The notes beneath the pieces are model-generated. The model made no database searches, was not told where the DNA came from, and saw nothing but the letters and a program-made list of their open reading frames with translations. The position numbers and the translations under genes were made by a program. From contig OZ244969.1 of the NCBI GenBank assembly GCA_965222725.1, forward strand, positions 3,844,001-3,908,000: 64,000 bases of DNA. The letters are read 5' to 3'. This DNA is from GCA-2748575 sp965222725. Its GTDB lineage: Bacteria > Pseudomonadota > Gammaproteobacteria > Pseudomonadales > Ketobacteraceae. Below, one piece after another: positions 27,726-35,645 of this stretch; the stretch's first letter is position 1; each line of letters starts with the position of its first letter.

Positions 27726-28895
27726 CTAGTCAGTTTCACTGAAGAGTTCACGGCCAATCAGCATACGGCGGATTTCCGATGTGCCGGCGCCAATTTCATA
27801 GAGTTTGGCATCACGCAGCAAGCGCCCGGTAGGGTATTCGTTAATATAGCCGTTGCCGCCCAGTGCCTGAATGGCTTCCAGTGCGCATTTGGTGGCGTTC
27901 TCTGCAGTATAAAGAATCACGGCAGCGGCATCTTTACGGGTGGTTTCACCCCGATCACAAGCGGCAGCTACCGCATAAAGATAGGCGCGGCTGGCGTTGG
28001 TAATGGTGTACATGTCCGCGATCTTGCCCTGCATAAGCTGGAACTCGCCGATGGCTTTGCCGAACTGTTTGCGTTCGTGAATATAAGGCACAACGGAATC
28101 CAGGCAGGCCAGCATAATGCCGGTGGGGCCGCCGGACAGCACAACCCGTTCATAGTCCAGGCCGCTCATTAATACTTTTACGCCGTTGTTGAGGCCACCG
28201 AGAACGTTTTCTTCCGGCACTTCGCAATCTTCAAACACCAGCTCGCAGGTGTTTGAACCGCGCATGCCCAGCTTGTCCAGTTTCTGTGCCTGACTGAAAC
28301 CGGGGAAATCCCGCTCTACAATAAAGGCAGTAATGCCGTGTGGCCCTTTATCCAGATCGGTTTTGGCGTAGATCACATAAGTGTTGGCGTCGGGTCCGTT
28401 GGTGATCCACATCTTGTTGCCGTTCAGAATATAGCGGTCACCTTTTTTGTCGGCCCGCAGTTTCATGCTGACTACGTCGGAGCCGGCATTGGGTTCGCTC
28501 ATGGCCAGGGCACCCACATGTTCGCCGCTTACCAGTTTGGGAAGGTATTTTGCTTTTTGCGCATCGGTACCGTTGCGATGAATCTGGTTGACACAAAGGT
28601 TGGAATGCGCACCGTAGCTAAGCCCAACAGATGCGGACGCGCGGCTGATTTCTTCCATGGCAATCACATGGGCCAGATAGCCAAGGTCGGCACCGCCGTA
28701 TTCTTCCGACACGGTAATACCCAGTAATCCCATATCGCCGAATTTCTTCCACATATCCGCCGGGAACAGGTTGTCACGATCTATGTCTGCAGCGCGTGGC
28801 GCCAGCTCTGCCTGGGCAAACTTGTGAGTGGTTTCGCGAAGGGCATCAATGGTTTCACCCAGATTAAAATTCAGTGAAGGGTAAAGTGTGGTCAT
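27726..28895 (-). CDS. liuA: Isovaleryl-CoA dehydrogenase
   Basis: A 389-residue FAD enzyme that oxidises isovaleryl-CoA to 3-methylcrotonyl-CoA and passes electrons to ETF. The catalytic base is in LDYERVVLSGGP at Glu249, the position used by isovaleryl-CoA dehydrogenases, and not in the usual C-terminal EGT. FAD/substrate motifs are AMSEPNAGSDVVSM (131-144) and WITNGPDANTYV (163-174). The C-terminus has GAGTSEIRRMLIGRELF. First structural gene after liuR; its AGGAA ribosome site overlaps the end region of liuR. Confidence 0.95.
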   Translation of the reverse strand: MTTLYPSLNFNLGETIDALRETTHKFAQAELAPRAADIDRDNLFPADMWKKFGDMGLLGITVSEEYGGADLGYLAHVIAMEEISRASASVGLSYGAHSNLCVNQIHRNGTDAQKAKYLPKLVSGEHVGALAMSEPNAGSDVVSMKLRADKKGDRYILNGNKMWITNGPDANTYVIYAKTDLDKGPHGITAFIVERDFPGFSQAQKLDKLGMRGSNTCELVFEDCEVPEENVLGGLNNGVKVLMSGLDYERVVLSGGPTGIMLACLDSVVPYIHERKQFGKAIGEFQLMQGKIADMYTITNASRAYLYAVAAACDRGETTRKDAAAVILYTAENATKCALEAIQALGGNGYINEYPTGRLLRDAKLYEIGAGTSEIRRMLIGRELFSETD

Positions 28896-28908
28896 GATGA
28901 ATTCCTGT

Positions 28909-29322
28909 TTATTCGTCGTCAGTGGGTAACGAGGTGGATTGCGTTGTCGTTGCCAGGGCTGTCAGGCAGCGGTTCCTGGCATCCCGGAGTTCGATTTTCA
29001 TTACTTCAATATCCTGGAGCTGCTGCTCTAACAGGGCTTCCTTGTCATCAAGGATACTCAGGAACTGCTGAAGCTGCTTTTCGTTGTCGGAATTCGGGTC
29101 GTACATATCGATCAGCGCGCGGCTTTCCGCCAATGTGAAGCCTAGTCGCTTGCCGCGCATGATCAACTTGAGCCGAACCCGGTCTTTGGGGGAATAAATG
29201 CGTTTCTGGCCCTGGCGCTCCGGCGACATCAAACCCTGGTCTTCGTAAAAGCGGATAGCCCGGGTGGTGATATCGAACTCTTTGGCCAGTTCTGTAATGG
29301 TGTAGGTGCGCGGCTTGTTCAT
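28909..29322 (-). CDS. liuR: MerR-family regulator of leucine catabolism, LiuR
   Basis: A 137-residue MerR-type regulator. The N-terminal winged helix reads TYTITELAKEFDITTRAIRFYEDQGLMSPE, followed by the second HTH part (RLKLIMRGKRLGFTLAESRALIDMY) and a coiled-coil dimer helix (about 80-120). There are no metal-binding cysteines in the effector part. I start at ATG 29322 (MNKPRTYT) rather than 81 bases upstream, because the upstream part would cross the operator and promoter. It heads the liuABCD-aacS operon and is divergent from liuE, so it very likely represses both using the palindrome at 29343-29360. Confidence 0.93.
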   Translation of the reverse strand: MNKPRTYTITELAKEFDITTRAIRFYEDQGLMSPERQGQKRIYSPKDRVRLKLIMRGKRLGFTLAESRALIDMYDPNSDNEKQLQQFLSILDDKEALLEQQLQDIEVMKIELRDARNRCLTALATTTQSTSLPTDDE

Positions 29323-29342
29323 GTGGCAGGATTCTAATTGAC

Positions 29343-29360
29343 CTTTACGTAAACGTAAAG
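29343..29360. promoter_or_regulatory. LiuR-type operator in the divergent liuR/liuE promoter region
   Basis: CTTTACGT, AA, ACGTAAAG: a perfect inverted repeat with 8-base arms. It resembles the operator reported for MerR-family LiuR in proteobacteria. On the minus strand a TAGAAT -10-like box lies just downstream, with a TTTACG -35-like box inside the operator at 17-base spacing, so a bound repressor would block liuR transcription. On the plus strand TTGACC (29338-29343) abuts the operator and could serve liuE. Confidence 0.8.
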
Positions 29361-29489
29361 TAGCTTGGGTTGACCGGATGTAATCCAAATGGAGGTGCCG
29401 CAACAGGTGCCCCGGGTCGCGTAAAGCGGTAAGCTTGTGACCCGTGAGTTTTGCGAAAAGCGGATTTGGTGATGAGAAGAGGAGAGAAG

Positions 29490-30428
29490 ATGTCAGCCAG
29501 CTCAGACAAGGTCATGATCACAGAAACGGGCATGCGCGACGGCCTACAGAACCAGCCGGTGCAGGTATCCACCCAAGCCAAGCTCAAACTGGCTGAGGCC
29601 CTGATCGCTGCCGGTGTTTCCCATTTGGAGGCCACCAGTTTTGTACACCCCAAAGCGGTGCCCCAGATGGCCGATGCCAGCGACGTGCTGGCCGGCCTGG
29701 CTGACCAGAAAAAGGCGGAAGTGTCCGTTCTTGTACCCAATATGAAGGGTTACGAGAAAGCCCGGGATCACGGGGTGAAAAGCGTGGGAATCGTCTGTTC
29801 CACCACGGACGCCTTTAATGGCCGCAACCTGAACATGACCACCGAGCAGGTTAAAGCGGTCTGTAGTGATATTCTGGCGGCTTCCCGGGGCGATGGAATC
29901 AAGGTGCGGGTTTACGTTTCGGGTGCCTTTGCCTGCCCCTTTGATGGCAAGATGCCGGTAAAAGTCGCCCAGGATATGGCGACTTTCTTTATCGAAAAAG
30001 GCGCGGATTCTATATCGGTGGCCGATACCATTGGTGCCGGCAACCCGCGTCAGGTGCAGGACATTCTTAAGCCGTTGATAGCCGCCCATGGCGCGGACAT
30101 CTTTAATCTGCACCTGCACGACACCCGGGGGCAGGCGCTGGCCATGGCCTGGTCAGGGCTGGAGCTGGGTATCCGCAGTTTTGATTCCTCAGTGGGTGGC
30201 CTGGGTGGCTGCCCCTTTGCGCCCGGGGCTTCCGGCAATGTGGCAACGGAGGACCTGGTGTATATGTGTGAGGAATCCGGTCTGGATACCGGGATTGACT
30301 GGCTCAAATTGCGGGAGGCCGTAAAGGTGGCAGAAACGGCTACAGATCGAAAACTGGGGGGCAGGATACTCACCTGGCTGCAGTCCCAGGAGGAGCGTGA
30401 GGCCGCTAAACAGGCCCAGTGCACCTGA
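29490..30428 (+). CDS. liuE: Hydroxymethylglutaryl-CoA lyase
   Basis: A 312-residue TIM-barrel lyase that splits HMG-CoA into acetyl-CoA and acetoacetate, the last step of leucine breakdown. The N-terminus has ITETGMRDGLQNQP (substrate and metal binding), the middle ISVADTIGAG and NLHLHDTRG (metal-binding histidines), and the catalytic signature GLGGCPFAPGASGN is intact. I use ATG 29490 (MSASSDKV), which has GAGGAGAG directly upstream; an upstream ATG at 29451 would add 13 residues. Divergent from the liuR operon; a strong terminator follows. Confidence 0.94.
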   Translation: MSASSDKVMITETGMRDGLQNQPVQVSTQAKLKLAEALIAAGVSHLEATSFVHPKAVPQMADASDVLAGLADQKKAEVSVLVPNMKGYEKARDHGVKSVGIVCSTTDAFNGRNLNMTTEQVKAVCSDILAASRGDGIKVRVYVSGAFACPFDGKMPVKVAQDMATFFIEKGADSISVADTIGAGNPRQVQDILKPLIAAHGADIFNLHLHDTRGQALAMAWSGLELGIRSFDSSVGGLGGCPFAPGASGNVATEDLVYMCEESGLDTGIDWLKLREAVKVAETATDRKLGGRILTWLQSQEEREAAKQAQCT

Positions 30429-30459
30429 CCCCACGCTGATTATAAGGTTGTTCAGCTTG

Positions 30460-30484
30460 AAAAGGCGCCGCAGGGCGCCTTTTC
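30460..30484 (+). terminator. Terminator of liuE
   Basis: AAAAGGCGCC (30460-30469), GCAG loop, GGCGCCTTTT (30474-30483) with more T-rich sequence following. Confidence 0.92.
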
Positions 30485-30574
30485 TGTTTCTTTCGTTTAT
30501 GTTTGTGACCGAAAACCAACAAAACTCATCTTTTATTGGGCTAATCGCCTTCGTATTATCTTGTCAGCGAATTA

Positions 30575-30604
30575 TTGATTTCCAAACCAGTTGGTCTGTA
30601 TATT
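30575..30604 (+). promoter_or_regulatory. Candidate sigma-70 promoter for the MMPL transporter unit
   Basis: TTGATT (30575-30580) and TATATT (30599-30604) with an 18-base spacer, about 125 bases before the transporter start. The rest of the 302-base gap (30429-30730) holds only the liuE terminator. By-eye match only. Confidence 0.3.
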
Positions 30605-30730
30605 GTGCGTTTACGACCTTTAAGGCACTGTGTTAGGCTCCGACAGTCGGTTTGACCTGTCGAATCGCGCAAGGGAATGTCTAATAAAATCAGGCAGTAA
30701 TCATTTGTAGTTTTACCAATGGGAAAATAA

Positions 30731-33088
30731 ATGCTGAACCGCTATTTCAGGTGGGTGGTGAGCCACCCCTGGCTGGTGCTGTTTATTACCGTGGGGCTGG
30801 TACTGCTTTCCAGCTACGGTCTGACAGCGTTTAAAACCAGTAATGATCCCCGCAGTTTTTTCAGTCCGGATGATCCGGAGTACACGCGGTTTGAAATCTT
30901 TGAAGACAAATACGGCGCCAGGGATGCGGTGCTGGTGGCGATTCATCCCAAAAACGGTACCGTTTTTACAGCACGCAATCTGGAGCTGATTGAAAAGCTC
31001 ACTGAGGAATTCTGGCAAATGCCCAATTCCCAGCGGGTGCAGTCCATTACCAATTTCCCTCATACTGTGGTTACCGAAGATTTGCTGGAAACGGATTTTC
31101 TGGTAACGGATGCCGGCGATCTCAGTGAAGCCCAGGTAGCCGACATAAAGCGTACTGCCCTGAATGAATCCACACTGGTGGACTCTCTGGTATCTGACAG
31201 TGGGCACGTGGCGGCCGTGGTCGCCACTGTACTGCTGGACGACGAACGTACTTTGGCACCGGCTATTACTCACTGGGCGGAAGACAGGGTAAGAGCCTTT
31301 GAGAAAGAATACCCGGATGTAGATTTTTATCTGACCGGTACGGTTGTGTTTACCGAGGCCATGTCCCAGGCCACCCAGGATAGTTTTAAAACCACCTTTC
31401 CCATCGGCATGCTGGCATCAGTCATTGCGTTGACCTTGCTGCTCCGCAGCTTTCTGGGTATGGGCTTTACACTGGTGGTGGTGAATGCCGCGGTTCTCAG
31501 TGCCTTGGGGATCAGTGCCGCGGCGGGCATCGTGTTCCAGCCCGTATCCAGTTATGCATCGGTGATCATTCTTACCCTGGGCATTGCCGACTGTATTCAT
31601 ATTCTGGTGAGCCATCAGCAGCAATTGAGCGTCGGCAAATCCAAAGCCGAATCCCTGATGGAAAGCCTGCGTATCAACATGCAGCCGGTGTTTCTGACCA
31701 GTATTACCACTGCTATCGGTTTTGTCTGTCTTAACAGCTCTGAGTCACCGCCATTACAGGATCTGGGTAATATCACCGCCATTGGTGTATTGGTAGCTTT
31801 CTTCCTGTCGGTCTCTTTGCTCCCGGCGTTAATCATGCTGCTGCCCAGCCCCAAGATTGCCGAGGGCGACAGCTTTTCCCAGCGCTTGATGGACCGCTTT
31901 GCGGACTTTATTATCCGCCGTCGTACCGCCTTACTGGTGGTTACCTCCCTGACCATGCTGGTTACCGCACTCTTTATTCCCCAGAATCGTTTTAATGATG
32001 TCTGGCATGAGTATTTTGACGACACCTTTGAAGTGCGCCGCGCCAGTGATTTTATTTCCAGTAATCTGACCGGTTTTCAGCGGATTGATTTTTCCATTCC
32101 GGCGGAAAACCGTGGTGGCATCAGCGAGCCCGAATACCTGGAAGCGATAGAAGCACTGAATCAGTGGGCGGAGCAACAGCCGGAAGTGTCCTATGCGGCC
32201 AGTTACAGCGATGTCATCAAGCGCCTTAACCGGAATATGAATCAGGACGATCCCGACTATCACAAGGTTCCTGATGACCGCGCTCTGGCGTCGCAGTATT
32301 TGCTGATGTACGAAATGTCGCTGCCCTATGGTTTGGGGCTCGATAACCAGATCACCATGAACAAGGATGAAACCCTGTTCACCATTGTGCTTTATCGGAC
32401 TTCTTCGGCTTTTGTTCTGGATTTTGCGGAGCGCGCCCAAAGCTGGCTGGACCAGAATTTCCCCGGCTATATGGTGGTGCAACCCACGGGCCTGGATATT
32501 CTGTTTTCCACCATCGGGCAGCGTAATACTTTCAGCATGATTACCGGTACCTTTCTGGCGCTGGTGCTGATCTCCTTCATTATCATGCTGGCACTTAAAT
32601 CCGCCCGTTACGGACTGCTGAGTCTGCTGCCGAATCTGTTGCCTGCGGCCATGGCGTTTGGTATCTGGGGGTTGATCGACGGGAATATCAGTCTTTCCGT
32701 TTCGATAGTGGCCTGTATCACTCTGGGTGTGGTAGTGGACGATACGGTGCATTTTCTGAGTAAGTATGTGCGCGCCAAAAGGGAACAAAAACTTTCTACC
32801 GAAGCGGCTGTGCGTTACGCCTTCCGCACGGTTGGCGTGGCCTTGGTGTCCACGTCCATTATTCTGGTAGCCAATTTCGGCGTGATGGTATTTTCCAGTT
32901 TTCAGCCGGCGTCCAGCCTTGGGCTACTGACTGCGATTACAATTACCCTGGCACTGGTGGTGGATTTTCTGTTTTTTGCACCCCTGTTGCTGGCGATGGA
33001 CGCGCGCAAGACCAGGAAACTGCAAGGCAAAGCCATTGCAGATCATGATAGTATCCCCGACCAGGGGGCGAATAATTCAACCGCCTGA
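30731..33088 (+). CDS. RND/MMPL-family inner-membrane exporter
   Basis: A 785-residue permease with the duplicated RND layout: TM1 (about 14-33), a periplasmic loop, TM2-6 (about 215-375), TM7 (about 400-415), a second periplasmic loop, and TM8-12 (about 600-760). The proton-relay region of TM4 reads TLGIADCIHIL and that of TM10 VVVDDTVHFL. This is the MMPL/SSD branch (half-size loops), linked to lipid or hopanoid export, not the AcrB type. No membrane-fusion gene follows; instead come a LolA-like periplasmic protein and an outer-membrane protein, which points to lipid or lipoprotein traffic across the envelope. The substrate is unknown. Confidence 0.9.
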   Translation: MLNRYFRWVVSHPWLVLFITVGLVLLSSYGLTAFKTSNDPRSFFSPDDPEYTRFEIFEDKYGARDAVLVAIHPKNGTVFTARNLELIEKLTEEFWQMPNSQRVQSITNFPHTVVTEDLLETDFLVTDAGDLSEAQVADIKRTALNESTLVDSLVSDSGHVAAVVATVLLDDERTLAPAITHWAEDRVRAFEKEYPDVDFYLTGTVVFTEAMSQATQDSFKTTFPIGMLASVIALTLLLRSFLGMGFTLVVVNAAVLSALGISAAAGIVFQPVSSYASVIILTLGIADCIHILVSHQQQLSVGKSKAESLMESLRINMQPVFLTSITTAIGFVCLNSSESPPLQDLGNITAIGVLVAFFLSVSLLPALIMLLPSPKIAEGDSFSQRLMDRFADFIIRRRTALLVVTSLTMLVTALFIPQNRFNDVWHEYFDDTFEVRRASDFISSNLTGFQRIDFSIPAENRGGISEPEYLEAIEALNQWAEQQPEVSYAASYSDVIKRLNRNMNQDDPDYHKVPDDRALASQYLLMYEMSLPYGLGLDNQITMNKDETLFTIVLYRTSSAFVLDFAERAQSWLDQNFPGYMVVQPTGLDILFSTIGQRNTFSMITGTFLALVLISFIIMLALKSARYGLLSLLPNLLPAAMAFGIWGLIDGNISLSVSIVACITLGVVVDDTVHFLSKYVRAKREQKLSTEAAVRYAFRTVGVALVSTSIILVANFGVMVFSSFQPASSLGLLTAITITLALVVDFLFFAPLLLAMDARKTRKLQGKAIADHDSIPDQGANNSTA

Positions 33089-33170
33089 TGATTGGGATGC
33101 CTGCAGATCACTTTGGATGTAGGTATTTGGATTAGGTGAAACCCTCGTTAATTAACGAAATGGAGCTGTT

Positions 33171-33971
33171 ATGTTCAAAATGAAAAAAATAGCGATTACC
33201 TGCGGCGCAGCACTCAGCGCATTGATGGTAGCTCTGCCGGTATCGGCCGAAACCCCGGAAGAAAAAGGCAGGGCTGTTTTCGAAGAAGTGGAGAGACGCA
33301 ACGAAGGATTCGTTGACTCTCAGGTAGCCATGTTGATGGTGCTGAAAGACAAGCGCGGTAATACCAGCGAGCGTGAAATGCGCGTGATGACGCTGGAAGG
33401 GGAGAACGACGAAGACAAAACCCTGATGGTATTCGATACACCCCGTGATCAGAAAGGCACCGCACTGCTGACATACAGCTACAAGAAGAAAGACGATGAT
33501 CAGTGGTTGTATCTGCCGGCACTGAAGCGCGTCAAGAAAATCGCCTCCAAAAACAAATCAGGGCCTTTTATGGGCAGTGAATTCTCTTTCGAGGATCTGG
33601 CCGGCCAGGATGTGGACGAATACGATTACAAATTCCTGCGGGAAGAAGCCTGTGGTGAAGGCCAGTGCTTTGTGGTGGAAAGCTATCCGCACGATGAGTA
33701 TTCCGGTTACACCAAAATCGTGAGCTGGATTGATAAAGAGCACTACCGCACGTTCAAGGCAGAGTTCTACGACCGCAAGAAAAGCCACCTGAAAACCCTG
33801 ACGCCCACCGGTTACAAGCTGTACGAAGACAAGTTCTGGAATCCGGATCTGATGGAAATGGTAAACCACCAGACCGGCAAAAGCACCGAACTGGTACGCA
33901 GCAAAACCGAGTACAAAACCGGCCTTAACGAGCGTGACTTTACCAAAAACAGCCTGAAGCGTGCCCGCTGA
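33171..33971 (+). CDS. LolA-like periplasmic outer-membrane lipoprotein-sorting protein
   Basis: A 266-residue exported protein (signal peptide about 1-26, ending PVSA) of the LolA-like family that accompanies MMPL permeases. Typical segments: a DQKGTALLTYSYK run, DDQWLYLPALKRVKKI, GSEFSFEDLAGQDVDEYDYKFL, and a late WNPDLMEMVNHQTGKST. One cysteine pair (Cys149 and Cys154, CGEGQC) may form a disulfide. The beta-sheet half-barrel should shuttle lipid or lipid-modified cargo from the permease to the outer membrane. It lies 82 bases after the permease; a strong hairpin follows. Confidence 0.88.
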   Translation: MFKMKKIAITCGAALSALMVALPVSAETPEEKGRAVFEEVERRNEGFVDSQVAMLMVLKDKRGNTSEREMRVMTLEGENDEDKTLMVFDTPRDQKGTALLTYSYKKKDDDQWLYLPALKRVKKIASKNKSGPFMGSEFSFEDLAGQDVDEYDYKFLREEACGEGQCFVVESYPHDEYSGYTKIVSWIDKEHYRTFKAEFYDRKKSHLKTLTPTGYKLYEDKFWNPDLMEMVNHQTGKSTELVRSKTEYKTGLNERDFTKNSLKRAR

Positions 33972-33981
33972 TCGCTGAAGC

Positions 33982-34017
33982 AATCAAAGCAGGCAGTGTT
34001 TGCCTGCTTTGATTTTA
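33982..34017 (+). terminator. Terminator or attenuator between the LolA-like and outer-membrane genes
   Basis: AATCAAAGCAGGCA (33982-33995), GTGTT loop, TGCCTGCTTTGATT (34001-34014), then TTTA. A 14-bp perfect stem with a short T-run. It may lower expression of the third gene of the triad instead of ending the operon completely. Confidence 0.8.
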
Positions 34018-34056
34018 TCCGGACACCGTCGTCGCGAAATCAATACCTGAACTGAA

Positions 34057-35475
34057 ATGAGAGCAGTAACTATGTGGCAGGGAATAAAAGCCATGGGTGT
34101 ATGTGGTTTGATGATGTGTTCATCGTCAGCCATGGCATTGTTTGAACCTCTGTTTGACGACGGAGAACTCTTCTATGAACTGGGTTTTGAATGGCGTCAC
34201 TTTGAAAACACCGGTGAGTTCGGCCAGAAGCAGGATGGTTTTTCCCTGCGTGTTGAACCGGAGTTTTACACCAGCTGGAATGATCGTGATGATTTCTTCA
34301 AGTTCCGTCCCTTTCTGCGGCTGGATAGTGTCGATGAAGAGCGTACCCACTTTGATATTCGCGAAGGCTTCTGGGGCCATATCGGCTACAGCTGGGAAAC
34401 CAAGATAGGTTTTACCCGGGTGTTCTGGGGGCGTACTGAGTTTCTTAATCTGGTGGACGTGGTTAACCAGAAAGACTTTGTGGAAGGCGACCGGGACGCC
34501 AAACTGGGGCAACCGTTATTCCACCTGTCGCTGGTGCATGATGTCGGTATTCTGGATTTTTACGCGTTGATGGGATTCCGGGAACGGACCTATCCCGGTG
34601 TGGATGGTCGTTTGCGCACACCGGTTCCGGTTGATACGGATAATGCCGAGTACGAGAGAGGCACCTCCAGAAACGATATCGGGTTCGCCGCCCGCTGGGG
34701 GCAACCGGTAGGTGATTACACCGAAATGGCGGTATCCCTGTTTTCCGGTGTTGGCCGGGAACCCTGGTTCAAATACGATCCTTTTGAAGACCGTCTGACG
34801 CCAGTGTACTACCATATGGAGCAGCTGGGTCTGGAGCTGGAGTTTATTTATGAAGGCTGGGTTGCCAAGCTGGAAGCGATTGGAGTGGAAAGCACGCGGG
34901 AAGACTATACCGCCGCTGTGGGTGGCGTTGAATATACGTTTGGCGGTGTGTTTGGTTCCGACATCGACATGACTTTGATTTCTGAGTATCTGTGGGATGA
35001 GCGTGGAGACACCAGTCCTGGCTTTTTCGAAAATGATATCGGCCTGGGTATCAGGCTGACATTCAATGATGAGGAAAGTACCGAAATACTCTTTGGTGGC
35101 CTGGTGGACACGGATACCGAAGAAAAGGTGTTGACCCTGGAAGCCAGCCGCCGGATTGCCCCGGGTTTTCAATTGAAAGTGCTGGGCACCCATGTTCTTG
35201 CCAGAGGTGAAACGGAAACTGCCGATACTACGCTGGAAGCGCTGAACATATTGCAGGGGTTGGGTGGGGTAAGTGACGACCTTGACCTGGAGTTGCTGGT
35301 TGACTGGGCACTGGATGTACTCGGTGAGGAAGGTTTCCTTGAGTTGCTGAACCCTGATTCCGATGTGGCTCTGGAACAACTCAATCAGGTTATCCGTCTT
35401 GCCAATACCGACCGCAAACTCAGCATTATCGAAAACGACAACTACATTCAGTTCGAACTCACTTATTTCTATTAA
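34057..35475 (+). CDS. Outer-membrane beta-barrel partner of the MMPL system
   Basis: A 472-residue protein with a signal peptide (about 1-27, ending SSSAMA) and a long alternation of amphipathic strands (ELGFEWRHFENTGEFG, SLRVEPEFYTSW, GYSWETKIGFTRVFWG, DMTLISEYLWDERG), ending in the C-terminal aromatic residue of an outer-membrane protein (QFELTYFY). It resembles the DUF1302-like or alginate-porin-like proteins that accompany MMPL/LolA-like pairs. An insert rich in Leu/Asp (about 395-455, ILQGLGGVSDDLDLELLVDW) breaks the barrel and may be a plug or periplasmic segment. Either ATG 34057 or 34072 could be the start; both keep the signal peptide. Confidence 0.78.
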   Translation: MRAVTMWQGIKAMGVCGLMMCSSSAMALFEPLFDDGELFYELGFEWRHFENTGEFGQKQDGFSLRVEPEFYTSWNDRDDFFKFRPFLRLDSVDEERTHFDIREGFWGHIGYSWETKIGFTRVFWGRTEFLNLVDVVNQKDFVEGDRDAKLGQPLFHLSLVHDVGILDFYALMGFRERTYPGVDGRLRTPVPVDTDNAEYERGTSRNDIGFAARWGQPVGDYTEMAVSLFSGVGREPWFKYDPFEDRLTPVYYHMEQLGLELEFIYEGWVAKLEAIGVESTREDYTAAVGGVEYTFGGVFGSDIDMTLISEYLWDERGDTSPGFFENDIGLGIRLTFNDEESTEILFGGLVDTDTEEKVLTLEASRRIAPGFQLKVLGTHVLARGETETADTTLEALNILQGLGGVSDDLDLELLVDWALDVLGEEGFLELLNPDSDVALEQLNQVIRLANTDRKLSIIENDNYIQFELTYFY

Positions 35476-35645
35476 AACATCCAATTAGATGGAAAACCTA
35501 TAAGCAGATCCGTGTTATCACGGATACTGCTCCCCAATAGCTCCCTTATTGCCAATTGCTCTATCCTGGGCCCTGTCTGCCGGCCCGCTCAACTATACTC
35601 AAGGTAAGCGCAAACGTTTGCCTAAGGCGTAGTAGGAGAGCCCCC

